NCBI GenBank assembly: GCA_964626685.1
Contig: CAZVJY010000002.1
Span: 164,005 to 228,004, forward strand
Reading direction: 5' to 3'
DNA from: RGEC01 sp964626685
GTDB taxonomy: Bacteria; Bacteroidota; Bacteroidia; NS11-12g; UBA955
DNA: 64,000 nt
The translations under genes and the position numbers were made by a program. The notes under the pieces were generated by a model. The model was given only the letters and a program-made list of their open reading frames with translations, had not been told where the DNA came from and ran no database searches. How positions within the stretch are numbered: the first letter of the stretch is position 1; each line of letters opens with the position of its first letter. This document shows, piece by piece, positions 54,458 to 63,235 of this stretch.

Positions 54458-55179
54458 TTTCTGCTTTCAAACACGGTTTTGGTAAGCCCAATAAACAGGG
54501 CACTGAAACTGAGCATATAAATCATGTCGCGGGTATCGAGCACACCGCGGCTCATGCTATCATAATGATATTCAAGGCTAAACCATTCCAGGCTTTTGCC
54601 AATGGCATCCAGCGCGGGTATATCTCCCATCATGCCCAACACAACGTAAAAGAACAGCCCCAGCGCCATACTCACGATGAGGGCTACAATCTGGTTGTCG
54701 GTAACGGCAGAAGAAAACACCCCCATGGCGGTGTAGGCCATTCCCAGCATAATCAGGCCAAGGTAACTGCCCCACATGGCGCCGGTATCTACATTGCCCT
54801 GCGGATTCCCAAGCTGCGATATGCTGTAATAGTAGACCAAGGTTGGCAATAAGGCAATCAGCAGTAATGAAACACCGGCAAAATACTTACCCAAGATAAT
54901 ACCCAGATCCGAAACGGGCCTTGTGGTCAGTGTTTCAAGGGTGCCAAGCCTTTTTTCTTCCGAAAAGCTGCGCATGGTAATGGCAGAAATAAGAAAGATG
55001 AAAATGTAAGGAGCCATTTCAAACATCACCTGCATGCTGGCCAAGCCCAGATCAAACACGGAATTGCCTTTGATCACCCACATAAAAAGGCCTGTAGCGC
55101 CCAGAAACACGAGCATTACCACATAGGCAATGAGCGAACTCAAAAAACTGCGTATTTCTTTTTTATATATGGTCCACAT
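54451..55179 (-). CDS. gldF: gliding motility ABC permease GldF
   Basis: The 242-residue permease has six predicted membrane helices. It begins MWTIYKKEIRSFLSSLIAYVV, typical of GldF and ABC-2 permeases, and contains the coupling stretch ITMRSFSEEKRLGTLETLTTRPV. It partners GldA (ATPase) and GldG in the inner membrane. The gene overlaps gldA by 17 bases and gldG by 1 to 7 bases, depending on the gldG start. This indicates strict co-expression. Confidence 0.95.
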   Translation of the reverse strand: MWTIYKKEIRSFLSSLIAYVVMLVFLGATGLFMWVIKGNSVFDLGLASMQVMFEMAPYIFIFLISAITMRSFSEEKRLGTLETLTTRPVSDLGIILGKYFAGVSLLLIALLPTLVYYYSISQLGNPQGNVDTGAMWGSYLGLIMLGMAYTAMGVFSSAVTDNQIVALIVSMALGLFFYVVLGMMGDIPALDAIGKSLEWFSLEYHYDSMSRGVLDTRDMIYMLSFSALFIGLTKTVFESRKW

Positions 55180-56080
55180 GGTTGGTTAACTGTCTGAATA
55201 TGGATTCAAGTGAGTCTTTTTCACTCACCAGCTCAAGCACTTCAAGGTTTGATGACAGCGCAAACTGCGAAACCGCCTGTCTGAACTGCGCATTATCACC
55301 GGCCAGGCGCCATGCATTATTACCCAGATGTGTTGCCTGCAGCAAACCCTGGATTTTTTGGAAATCACTTTGATTAACCGGTGAGGCAAACTGCACACGC
55401 ACCAGCCACTTTTCGGCTTTCAGGCTGCGCAGGTTCTCCAGCTTATCATCGGCCACTATTTTACCCTTATCGATAATAATGACCCGACTGCAAATGGCTT
55501 CAACCTCCTGCATAATATGAGTGCTCAGCATGATGGTTTTATTGCTACCCAGGTTTTTGATCAGGTCGCGGATTTCCATAACCTGGTTGGGGTCCAGACC
55601 GCTGGTAGGTTCATCCAGAATAAGCACATCCGGATCGTGAATGATGGCCTGCGCCAGACCCACACGCTGTCGATAACCCTTGGAAAGCTGACCAATTTTT
55701 TTATGCTTTTCTTTTCCCAGATGGGTAAGTGCAATCACTTCTTCCACGCGGCTATTTATGTTTTTCACTCCGCCTAGTCCTGCAGCAAATGCAAGGTATT
55801 CCTTTACATACATATCCAGGTACAATGGATTGTGCTCGGGGAGATAGCCCACATGTTTTCTTACCTGAATACTTTGATCTGAAACGTCCACACCACAAAC
55901 CTTGGCTTCGCCCGATGTGGGGGGAATGTAGCAGGTAAGCATTTTCATGGTGGTACTTTTACCTGCCCCGTTAGGTCCGAGAAAGCCCACAATTTCACCA
56001 GGTGCAATTTCAAAAGAAATAGCATCTACGGCAGTTTGGGTGCCATAGACCTTGGTCAAACCTTTTACCTGAATACTCAC
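55163..56080 (-). CDS. gldA: gliding motility ABC ATPase GldA
   Basis: The ATPase of the GldAFG transporter. The Walker A motif is GFLGPNGAGKSTTMK, the signature is LSKGYRQRVGLAQAIIHDP, Walker B is VLILDEPTSGLDP, and the H-loop is STHIMQE. The frame is open to a TTG at 56095, but that codon lies inside an exact TATTTTTG promoter element (56093-56100). I therefore take the GTG at 56080, which gives the usual GldA start (M)SIQVKGLTKVYG and 305 residues. It heads the gldA-gldF-gldG-ruvA operon. Confidence 0.93.
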   Translation of the reverse strand: MSIQVKGLTKVYGTQTAVDAISFEIAPGEIVGFLGPNGAGKSTTMKMLTCYIPPTSGEAKVCGVDVSDQSIQVRKHVGYLPEHNPLYLDMYVKEYLAFAAGLGGVKNINSRVEEVIALTHLGKEKHKKIGQLSKGYRQRVGLAQAIIHDPDVLILDEPTSGLDPNQVMEIRDLIKNLGSNKTIMLSTHIMQEVEAICSRVIIIDKGKIVADDKLENLRSLKAEKWLVRVQFASPVNQSDFQKIQGLLQATHLGNNAWRLAGDNAQFRQAVSQFALSSNLEVLELVSEKDSLESIFRQLTNHVDHI

Positions 56081-56092
56081 GTTGTTTTTTTG

Positions 56093-56100
56093 CAAAAATA
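56093..56100 (-). promoter_or_regulatory. -7 element TATTTTTG before gldA
   Basis: This is an exact TAnnTTTG match on the minus strand, 12 bases before the GTG at 56080. No TTG is found at about 20 bases upstream, so the -33 box is absent or divergent. Its position rules against the TTG at 56095 as the gldA start. Confidence 0.45.
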
Positions 56101-56170
56101 GGGGTTGCAGTTTCAGTTAAATACCCGAAACAAGGTTGTGCCTTATTTTTTACACAGCCCTTAATTAGAA

Positions 56171-56692
56171 TCAGGCGCCTGCCTCTTCCCCATCGGCTGC
56201 TGCGGCAGCCATTTCTCCCAGCTCGCGGTCCAGCAAATACAGCCCGCTGCCGTCTTTGCCAATGATCTTAAGTTTATTGAGAATGCTTTTAACTTGCTTT
56301 TCTTCTTCCATCTGCTCGCTCACATACCACTGCAGGAAATTATTTGCTGCATGGTCACGTTCTTTCAGTGAAACGTTCACCAGTTCGTGAATGCTTGAAG
56401 TAACGGTTTGTTCCTGTTCAAGCACATTTTTGAAACAGGTATGAAAATCCTTGAACGATTTGGGCGGAGCCTCAATGGCAGGTACCATGGCATGGCCATC
56501 GTTATCGTTGATAAAATGAAAAATCTTTAGCATGTGCATTCTCTCTTCATCGCTTTGCTTGTAGAAGAATGCGGCAGCGCCTTCAAAACCTTCTGCGTCC
56601 ATCCAGCTAGCCATGCTCAGGTATACGGCACTTGAGTACGCCTCCAGCGCAATCTGATGCTGAAGGGCTTTTTCAATCGTTTTTGAAATCAT
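56171..56692 (-). CDS. ferritin (FtnA-type)
   Basis: The 173-residue protein is a non-haem ferritin that oxidises and stores iron in a 24-subunit shell. Ferroxidase ligands are in place: E17 (QIALEAYSSAVY), E50 and H53 (SDEERMHML), E94 (VLEQEQ) and the SEQMEEE helix. The last 15 residues are an Ala, Asp, Glu and Gly-rich tail (AAAAADGEEAGA), longer and simpler than in typical FtnA. It stands alone between gldA and the TlpA-like gene. A TAATTTAG with one mismatch to the -7 box lies 10 bases upstream. Confidence 0.94.
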   Translation of the reverse strand: MISKTIEKALQHQIALEAYSSAVYLSMASWMDAEGFEGAAAFFYKQSDEERMHMLKIFHFINDNDGHAMVPAIEAPPKSFKDFHTCFKNVLEQEQTVTSSIHELVNVSLKERDHAANNFLQWYVSEQMEEEKQVKSILNKLKIIGKDGSGLYLLDRELGEMAAAAADGEEAGA

Positions 56693-56740
56693 AATGAGTG
56701 TGCTAAATTACATATAAAACCCGCGCAATGCGATATTGTT

Positions 56741-57238
56741 TTATTTACCCGCGATGCGTTTTATCTGCGCTTCCAGCTCTTCCTCAGCACCCGGAGTATA
56801 ACCCTGGTGTGACCACACTACGTTTCCGTTGCCATCCACAATGAAAGTCATGGGAGGATTGTTCACGTTCATGGCACGGGCCAGGTCTGAGTTTTCATCC
56901 AGAATGATGTCATATTCCCACCCATATCCAAGCACTTTGGGCTTCACCTTTTTGCTGTTGCGGGCATCATCAATACTCACAGCCACCAGCTTCATGTTGT
57001 ATTTTCCTTTCCATTCCGCATAATGCTCATTAATGGCTTCCAGTTCCTTGATACAAGGTCCGCACCAGGTGGCCCAGAATGAAACAACGGTAATTTTTCC
57101 AGGTTCGGCCACGGTTTTAAAATCCAGGGGTTGCCCTTCGATGTTTTTTACCTGAACGGAAGGCAGTGTCTGGTTCTGGGCGTTGGCCTGAAAGGCAAAA
57201 ACGACAAGAGCTGAAGCAAGGAGCAGAATGTTTTTCAT
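56741..57238 (-). CDS. TlpA-like periplasmic thioredoxin
   Basis: The 165-residue protein has a signal peptide (about 1-20) and a thioredoxin fold of the TlpA/ResA type. The active site is WATWCGPC, with C59 and C62. Later VNNPPMTFIVDGNGNVVWSHQGY holds the cis-proline. It probably reduces disulfides in periplasmic proteins, such as in cytochrome c maturation, but no partner genes are nearby. The ATG at 57238 precedes the signal peptide directly. A terminator separates it from the lipoprotein gene upstream. Confidence 0.92.
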   Translation of the reverse strand: MKNILLLASALVVFAFQANAQNQTLPSVQVKNIEGQPLDFKTVAEPGKITVVSFWATWCGPCIKELEAINEHYAEWKGKYNMKLVAVSIDDARNSKKVKPKVLGYGWEYDIILDENSDLARAMNVNNPPMTFIVDGNGNVVWSHQGYTPGAEEELEAQIKRIAGK

Positions 57239-57297
57239 ATGCGTTTGGCAAAGTAAATCAAATCATGTGCCAATTTCAGAATACACGCATCAAAAAA

Positions 57298-57329
57298 TAA
57301 AAAAGCCGCAACGGGTGCTGCGGCTTTTT
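57298..57329 (-). terminator. rho-independent terminator after the small lipoprotein gene
   Basis: The stem AAAAGCCGCA (57301-57310)/TGCGGCTTTT (57319-57328) has an 8-base loop and A/T tracts on both sides. It lies 18 bases past the stop at 57346 on the minus strand. On that strand the T tract runs into TATTTTTTG, close to a -7 box but with one base too many. Confidence 0.9.
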
Positions 57330-57345
57330 ATTGGATTTAAACCCG

Positions 57346-57768
57346 TTATTTGGTTTTGTAATGCACTTCTATTTTGTTTGACCCATCCTCATCCAGCAGC
57401 CACATTTCATTCGCGGTGAGCCGCATGATTTTCTGATTGTATTTAACATTCGTTCCGGATTCCTCAAATTCCAGCTTGTCCTTTTTACTGTCAAATGACC
57501 AGGTTCCTTTCTTACGTCCGGGCACTGTGCTAAATTCATAGGAATCATCACTGTTAAACAAAAGGGAATGTTCTCCGTAAGCGGCCAGCATTATAGCCGT
57601 AGCATCATTGCCATTCAAAAGATATTTGTCAATCACCCATGTATTCACTACCCGTGATTTTTTGGAACGCATCGAAAAACCGGGGCCTTCTTCATACTTG
57701 CCGCATGAAGAAAAAATCGCAAGGCTTATTGTCAACGCCAAAAGTATGATTGTGAAGATTTTTTTCAT
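57346..57768 (-). CDS. small lipoprotein, lipocalin-like
   Basis: The 140-residue protein has a lipoprotein signal (ALTISLAIFSSCG) with the lipid-anchored Cys at residue 22. The mature part shows the pattern of small lipocalin-like or copper-resistance-like lipoproteins: a VVNTWVIDKYLLNG strand, SDDSYEFSTV, GTWSFDSKKDKLEF and LTANEMWLL. No function can be stated. It has a full consensus promoter 13 bases upstream and its own terminator, so it is a single-gene unit, divergent from hisS. Confidence 0.8.
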   Translation of the reverse strand: MKKIFTIILLALTISLAIFSSCGKYEEGPGFSMRSKKSRVVNTWVIDKYLLNGNDATAIMLAAYGEHSLLFNSDDSYEFSTVPGRKKGTWSFDSKKDKLEFEESGTNVKYNQKIMRLTANEMWLLDEDGSNKIEVHYKTK

Positions 57769-57781
57769 GTTTTTGTTTAAG

Positions 57782-57812
57782 CAAACTTATTCATCCTGTA
57801 TTCAAGTGCAAA
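57782..57812 (-). promoter_or_regulatory. promoter TTTG-N19-TAAGTTTG for the small lipoprotein
   Basis: Both boxes match the Bacteroidota consensus exactly on the minus strand: TTTG at 57812-57809 and TAAGTTTG at 57789-57782, with 19 bases between. The ATG at 57768 is 13 bases beyond. Confidence 0.78.
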
Positions 57813-57877
57813 TTGAATTTATGCAGTGTACAAAAAACCGGAATCTCCTATTCAGATAATCGCCGTAACTTCGCAAC

Positions 57878-59260
57878 ATGGATAAACCATCCCTGCCTTC
57901 GGGCACCCGCGATTTCGGGCCGGAGGTGATGATGCGCCGCAAATACATTACCGGCATCATTGAAGCAACGTTTAAACGGTTCGGATTTTTACCGCTGGAA
58001 ACGCCTGCCGTGGAAAATTTAAAAACCCTGCAAGGCAAATACGGTGATGAAGGCGATCAGTTGCTGTTCAAAATCCTGAACAACGGCGATTTTTTGGCGA
58101 AAGCCGATGAAAAACTGCTACAGCAGCGCGACAGCAAGGCCCTTACTCCGCAGATTTCCGACCGCGGACTTCGCTACGATCTGACGGTTCCCCTGGCCCG
58201 ATTTGTGGTAATGAACCGCGATAAACTTCATTTCCCGTTTAAACGGTATCAGATTCAGCCTGTATGGCGCGCCGACCGCCCCCAGAAAGGTCGCTACCGC
58301 GAATTTTGGCAGTGCGACGCCGATGTGGTTGGAAGCCAGGGAATTAGCAATGAGGCCGATTTACTTCAGATTTATGACACCGCTTTTGCCGGACTTGGAC
58401 TAAAAGTAAATATCCGCTTTAACCACCGCAGCTTACTGGATGCTTTTGCCCCGTGGCTAGAAGGCACAGCCAACCACAACAGATTTATGCAGCTCATCGA
58501 TAAAGCCGATAAAATTGGTTTCGATGGTGTGCTGAATGAAATCAAAAACGAGGCCATTCCCAACGGAGCCGAAGCATGGACACTCTTGCACCAGATTAGC
58601 TGCCTTGCCGACACAGAGCAAAAACTGCTTGCCCTGCAAACTGCGGCTGCCATCAACAATGAGGCGCTGCAAAAAGGCATCAGGGAGATCACACAGCTGC
58701 TGAATCTACTTAAAAACCTGCCCTTGGCAAATGCATTGTCCCTGGATGTGACCCTGGCGCGCGGCCTCAGCTATTATACCGGGATAGTAATGGAAGTGGT
58801 ACCCGCAGACGACCGCATCCCCGCAGATTTCCGCATCGGAAGCATTGGCGGCGGTGGACGCTACGATAACCTCACCGGGGTGTTTGGCCTGAAGGATGTT
58901 TCAGGCGTGGGCATCTCATTTGGACTTGATCGTATTTACGATCTGATGGATGCTGCAGGCATTTTTCCTAAAGAATCGATACACACCACGAATGTACTGT
59001 TTTGCTGCATGGACGAAAGCGCCATGCCATCCGCCTTTACCATGGCCGGAAAGTTGCGTGAAGCAGGCATTGCCACCGAAGTGTATCCCGGGGCTGCCAA
59101 ACTAAAAAAACAACTGGATTATGCAAACAATAAAGGGATACGATGGGCCTGTATTCTTGGCGAACAGGAAATAAATGCCGGCACCGTTTCCATTAAAAAC
59201 CTCAGCAGCGGCACCCAGGAAACCCTGCTGCAAAACCAACTTTTAGCGCACATTTCATGA
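57878..59260 (+). CDS. hisS: histidyl-tRNA synthetase
   Basis: HisS charges tRNA-His with histidine. The 460-residue class II synthetase has motif 1 in the N-terminal LPSGTRDFGPEVMMRRKYI region and motif 2 in VWRADRPQKGRYREFWQCDADVVG. The histidine-specific signature is LARGLSYYTGIVMEV, and motif 3 is GVGISFGLDRIYDLM. A C-terminal anticodon-binding domain follows (about 365-460). The ATG at 57878 fits the conserved N-terminus. A TAACTTCG with one mismatch to the -7 box ends 4 bases upstream. The stop overlaps hutH by four bases (ATGA). Confidence 0.97.
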   Translation: MDKPSLPSGTRDFGPEVMMRRKYITGIIEATFKRFGFLPLETPAVENLKTLQGKYGDEGDQLLFKILNNGDFLAKADEKLLQQRDSKALTPQISDRGLRYDLTVPLARFVVMNRDKLHFPFKRYQIQPVWRADRPQKGRYREFWQCDADVVGSQGISNEADLLQIYDTAFAGLGLKVNIRFNHRSLLDAFAPWLEGTANHNRFMQLIDKADKIGFDGVLNEIKNEAIPNGAEAWTLLHQISCLADTEQKLLALQTAAAINNEALQKGIREITQLLNLLKNLPLANALSLDVTLARGLSYYTGIVMEVVPADDRIPADFRIGSIGGGGRYDNLTGVFGLKDVSGVGISFGLDRIYDLMDAAGIFPKESIHTTNVLFCCMDESAMPSAFTMAGKLREAGIATEVYPGAAKLKKQLDYANNKGIRWACILGEQEINAGTVSIKNLSSGTQETLLQNQLLAHIS

Positions 59261-60723
59261 CAAGAGAAGTAGTAGACCATTATTCGCTGGAAAGCATACT
59301 GGAACTAATTAACAGCGGTGATAAAATTCATTATTCTCCGCATATTTTGCAACGAATAAACGAATCAGTACAAGCCCTTGACACCTATCTGCAAGAGGGC
59401 AATCCGGCGGTGTATGGTGTAAATACCGGATTTGGCAGCCTGCAGAATGTGCGTATTCCCGACAATGAACTGGAAGAACTGCAGCGCAACCTGCTGATTA
59501 CCCATGCAGCCGGCACAGGAAATCCTTTGGACCCGCGCATTGTAAAAACCATGTTGCTACTCAAAATCATCAACATTGGCAAAGGATACAGTGCCGTACG
59601 CGCAGATGTGGCGGAAAGACTTATTTGGCATTATAACAATGACTGGATTCCGGTGGTACACGAGCAAGGCTCTTTGGGCGCCTCAGGCGACCTGGCACCG
59701 CTTTCGGAAATGTGTTTGCCCCTGCTCGGCATGGGCACGCTGGAGCATCCTGTATTCGGCGCAAAAAGTGCAGAGATTGTGCTTTCTGAAAACAACCTAA
59801 AACCCATACCATTAAAGCAAAAAGAAGCCCTTGCACTCATCAATGGGACACAGTTTATGCTGGCCCATGCATTGCAGGTTGCGGAAGCTGCTACAGCCAT
59901 ATTGAGGAAAATGCATACCGTTGCTGCCCTCAGCGCCGATGTATGGCTTTGCCGACAGGACCCCTTCAGACCTGAATTGCACCGTATTCGCCCACACGCC
60001 GGACAGGTAAAAGTAGCGGAGAACATGTTGCATTTGCTCAAACAAAGTCCCCTGCAAAACCTTGCTCGCCCTGCGGTTCAGGATCCTTACAGTTTCCGTT
60101 GCATTCCTCAGGTGCACGGTGCAAGCATCGATGCGCTCAACCACTGTTTTTCTGTATGGGAAACCGAACTAAACAGCGTTACAGACAATCCCAATGTATT
60201 TGCGGAAGAAAAAGCGGTACTCAGCGGTGGCAATTTTCACGGTCAGCCGCTGGCATTAACGCTGGATTATGCTGCCATGGCCCTGGCTGAACTGGCAAAC
60301 ATCAGCGAACGCCGCACCTACCTGCTCATCAGCGGGCAGCGATGCTTACCTGCCTTTTTGGCCACCAAACCCGGCACCGACAGTGGTTATATGATAGCGC
60401 AGTACACGGCCGCCAGCATTGTGAGCAAAAACAAACAGCTTTGCACCCCCGCCAGCGTAGACAGCATTGTGAGCAGCAACGGACAGGAAGACCACGTGAG
60501 CATGGGTGCCAATGCGGCCGTAAAGGCATTGCAGGTTGCAAAAAACGTACAGGATGTGCAGGCCATCGAATGGCTGTGCGCCAACCAGGCATTGTCTTTC
60601 AGGCAGGAAAAATCGTTTACAGAGGCAGAAGACATGCGCCTAATACTGGATCAGGACGAGCATACGCAGGTTCCCATGCATGCACTTATTTCCCGTGCGA
60701 AAGCGTCTTTGTTTGGCCGTTAA
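59257..60723 (+). CDS. hutH: histidine ammonia-lyase
   Basis: HutH removes ammonia from histidine to make urocanate, the first step of histidine breakdown. The 488-residue enzyme carries the MIO cofactor triad Ala142-Ser143-Gly144 in GSLGASGDLAPLSEM. It also has VYGVNTGFGSL near residue 52 and SVTDNPNVF with the conserved Asn, so it should be active. The gene begins inside the hisS stop (ATGA), so translation of a histidine-using and a histidine-destroying enzyme is coupled. No hutU or hutI is present in the window. The related tyrosine ammonia-lyases share the fold, but the sequence favours histidine. The stop shares TTAA with the convergent gene. Confidence 0.93.
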   Translation: MTREVVDHYSLESILELINSGDKIHYSPHILQRINESVQALDTYLQEGNPAVYGVNTGFGSLQNVRIPDNELEELQRNLLITHAAGTGNPLDPRIVKTMLLLKIINIGKGYSAVRADVAERLIWHYNNDWIPVVHEQGSLGASGDLAPLSEMCLPLLGMGTLEHPVFGAKSAEIVLSENNLKPIPLKQKEALALINGTQFMLAHALQVAEAATAILRKMHTVAALSADVWLCRQDPFRPELHRIRPHAGQVKVAENMLHLLKQSPLQNLARPAVQDPYSFRCIPQVHGASIDALNHCFSVWETELNSVTDNPNVFAEEKAVLSGGNFHGQPLALTLDYAAMALAELANISERRTYLLISGQRCLPAFLATKPGTDSGYMIAQYTAASIVSKNKQLCTPASVDSIVSSNGQEDHVSMGANAAVKALQVAKNVQDVQAIEWLCANQALSFRQEKSFTEAEDMRLILDQDEHTQVPMHALISRAKASLFGR

Positions 60724-62276
60724 GGCTTGCCAATATACAATTCCCGCGTCATTTTGCGGCCTTTGGCCGACAGTGAAACCTTATACACACCGGGTGGAAT
60801 TTTATTCAGCGGTAAGGCAACCTCCTGCTCCTCCGCAGGCAAGGGATCAAAAAGCTGCTTATGCACAACCTGTCTGCCACGGGTCATCTCCAATGTACAA
60901 CTCTTCATTCCGGGCAGGGCAAAATGCACCAGAAACAAGGCTGTATCAGGCAAAACGCCCATTTCCATGTATGCACTTACAGGCATAGCCGCATTCCGTT
61001 TTACCATGGATTGCGTTAGGGCTGCTACTTTTACCGATGCCAGTGCCGTGGTATTGTCGTAATGCGTGAAAGCAGCACGAATTACTTTTTTGGAAGCTGC
61101 AACGGCAATATAATCGCCGAAAAAAACCTTTCTGCCTGGCGGACAAAAAGATTGATTGGTAACCCTGTATTCCTTACCGGGTTTACCTTTCACAAAAGGC
61201 TTCAAATACACATCAGTATACATGTTTTGAGCAGAATGCCTGCGATCATACCAAAGCACATAAACACGATCACCGGAAGCATCCATGGCCATATGCGGCA
61301 TGTACTGATCACGTCCGTTTCCGGCAGGATCGTTGTGCAACCGCATCGCCGATGTCCATGATTTACCGCCATCAGTACTCATTGTCATAAAAACATCGTA
61401 ATCGCCTCTGCGTTTATCGCCAAAAACGAGGTAAAGACGGCCTTTTGAATCGCATTTCACAAATGGCATATTGTTGCTGCGCATCAACCCCGGAATATCA
61501 TCCATAGCCCAGCCCGATTGCTGTTCAGCTATAATCTGGTCTTTGCCCCAGGTTTTTCCGCCATCCGTGCTAATGTCCATCCATATTTTATATTTCCCGG
61601 CCCATACGCAATAGATTTCGCCCATGGGACCCACGGCACAGGTGGCACCTTCCAAAGTATTGTCTCCGTCTTCTGCATCGCCGCAGGAATCGCTCACCAC
61701 CACTGTGGTAAAGGTATCCTCGGTATTTCTTCGGTAAGCAAAACGGATACGGCTGGAATCACGGGAGTCCTTGCTGCCGTACTTGTCAAATTCGGTCCAA
61801 GACACATACACACTGCCTTTGAAAGGGCTTTTTTTATTTTCATCTAAAGCAATCCAGGGTTTGTCCTGCATCCTTCCGGGCCGGTGTCCAATACCGGTAC
61901 TTTTCCATGTTTTGCCCATGTCTTCAGATGTCTGCAACACAATCCTGTCAAAGTGTTCGGGCCACTGAAGGGTTGCATTTCGTGCCAGGCTTAACAGGTA
62001 AAAACGGCCTTGTTTATCAATACAGGTAACCGGATCGCCGTAGAAACCCTCTACCGGCTTGAGCGAAACGGATTTCCAGGTTATACCGGCATTTTCCGAC
62101 ACAAAAAAGTAGCTGGTGTTGGATCCCAAAATCTGAATATTGGGATTTGTAGGGTGGATAGCCAAACTGGGCTCGTTGGTCTCCAGCCCGCCGGGAACCA
62201 GGTCAATGAGCGGGGTCTGTGCCAAAAGGGAATTGGCCATGCAAAACAGCGCTATGAATCCCCGCTGCAAGTGCAT
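60720..62276 (-). CDS. secreted BNR/sialidase-type repeat protein
   Basis: The 518-residue protein has a signal peptide (about 1-20) and a six-bladed-propeller pattern with several Asp-box repeats (SENAGITWKS, SEDMGKTWKS, STDGGKTWGK, STDGGKSWTS). It resembles sialidase-fold exo-alpha-sialidases, but the catalytic Arg triad and Tyr/Glu pair cannot be assigned by eye, so the activity is uncertain. The C-terminal IPPGVYKVSLSAKGRKMTREL looks like a type A T9SS sorting domain. I choose the ATG at 62276, which overlaps the trxB stop by one base (TGATG). The longer frame (to 62315) runs into trxB. Confidence 0.85.
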   Translation of the reverse strand: MHLQRGFIALFCMANSLLAQTPLIDLVPGGLETNEPSLAIHPTNPNIQILGSNTSYFFVSENAGITWKSVSLKPVEGFYGDPVTCIDKQGRFYLLSLARNATLQWPEHFDRIVLQTSEDMGKTWKSTGIGHRPGRMQDKPWIALDENKKSPFKGSVYVSWTEFDKYGSKDSRDSSRIRFAYRRNTEDTFTTVVVSDSCGDAEDGDNTLEGATCAVGPMGEIYCVWAGKYKIWMDISTDGGKTWGKDQIIAEQQSGWAMDDIPGLMRSNNMPFVKCDSKGRLYLVFGDKRRGDYDVFMTMSTDGGKSWTSAMRLHNDPAGNGRDQYMPHMAMDASGDRVYVLWYDRRHSAQNMYTDVYLKPFVKGKPGKEYRVTNQSFCPPGRKVFFGDYIAVAASKKVIRAAFTHYDNTTALASVKVAALTQSMVKRNAAMPVSAYMEMGVLPDTALFLVHFALPGMKSCTLEMTRGRQVVHKQLFDPLPAEEQEVALPLNKIPPGVYKVSLSAKGRKMTRELYIGKP

Positions 62277-63235
62277 CAGGCACCAACGCTGGCAGAATTC
62301 CGGGAAGCGAGCCATCTTTCAGCGTCCAAGGCGGCCATACAGCCACTGCCTGCCGCAGTTACAGCCTGGCGGTAAACCTTGTCCTGCGCATCACCCGCAC
62401 AAAATACCCCTTCCACATTGGTGTAGGAAGTACCGGGCTTGGTTATGATGTAGCCCTGCTCATCCATGTTGATGTAGGGTTTGAAGATGTCGGTATTGGG
62501 GGTATGCCCGATGGCCACAAAAAACCCTTTGATGGCAATTTCGCGGGTTTCACCGGTCTGGTTATTTTTCACACGAACGGCCTCCACGGTTTGCTGACCA
62601 AGGATTTCATCGGTTTCGGTATTGAACAGCACTTCAATATTGGGCGTATTCATCACGCGGTGCTGCATGGCTTTGCTGGCGCGGAATTCACCCTTGCGGA
62701 CCAGCATATATACTTTCGAACAAATTTTCGCCAGGTAGCTGGCCTCTTCGCAGGCAGTATCACCGGCACCTACAATGGCCACATCGGAGTTGCGGTAGAA
62801 AAACCCGTCGCACACCGCACAGGCGCTTACGCCGCTGCCATTCAGGCGCTGTTCGCTGGGAATGCCCAGCCATTTTGCACTGGCACCTGTAGAGATAATC
62901 ACGGCATCGGCAATAATTTCATGGGTGCCGTCTACCATCACTTTCTGGGGACCGCCGTTTTTGAATTCAACGGAAGTAACCATGCCGAAACGCACGTCGG
63001 TGCCCAGGCGCACGGCCTGTTTTTTAAACATATCCATCATTTCAGGGCCCATGATTCCATCGGGGTAACCGGGATAGTTTTCTACTTCGGTGGTGATGGT
63101 AAGCTGTCCGCCGGGCTGCAGGCCTTCGTATAAAACGGGCTTCATATCGGCGCGGGCGGCATAAATAGCGGCGGTGTAACCGGCAGGTCCGCTGCCGATG
63201 ATAAGACATTCAACGTGTTCGGGTGTGTGGCTCAT
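62276..63235 (-). CDS. trxB: thioredoxin reductase
   Basis: TrxB passes electrons from NADPH through FAD to thioredoxin. The 319-residue protein has the FAD motif CLIIGSGPAGYTAAIYAAR, the redox-active CAVCDG site, the NADPH motif VAIVGAGDTACEEASYLA and the closing GVFCAGDAQDKVYRQAVTAAGSGC. I start at the ATG at 63235 and not at the GTG at 63265, because an exact TAAATTTG promoter element lies between them. The BNR-repeat gene is translationally coupled downstream. Confidence 0.96.
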   Translation of the reverse strand: MSHTPEHVECLIIGSGPAGYTAAIYAARADMKPVLYEGLQPGGQLTITTEVENYPGYPDGIMGPEMMDMFKKQAVRLGTDVRFGMVTSVEFKNGGPQKVMVDGTHEIIADAVIISTGASAKWLGIPSEQRLNGSGVSACAVCDGFFYRNSDVAIVGAGDTACEEASYLAKICSKVYMLVRKGEFRASKAMQHRVMNTPNIEVLFNTETDEILGQQTVEAVRVKNNQTGETREIAIKGFFVAIGHTPNTDIFKPYINMDEQGYIITKPGTSYTNVEGVFCAGDAQDKVYRQAVTAAGSGCMAALDAERWLASRNSASVGA

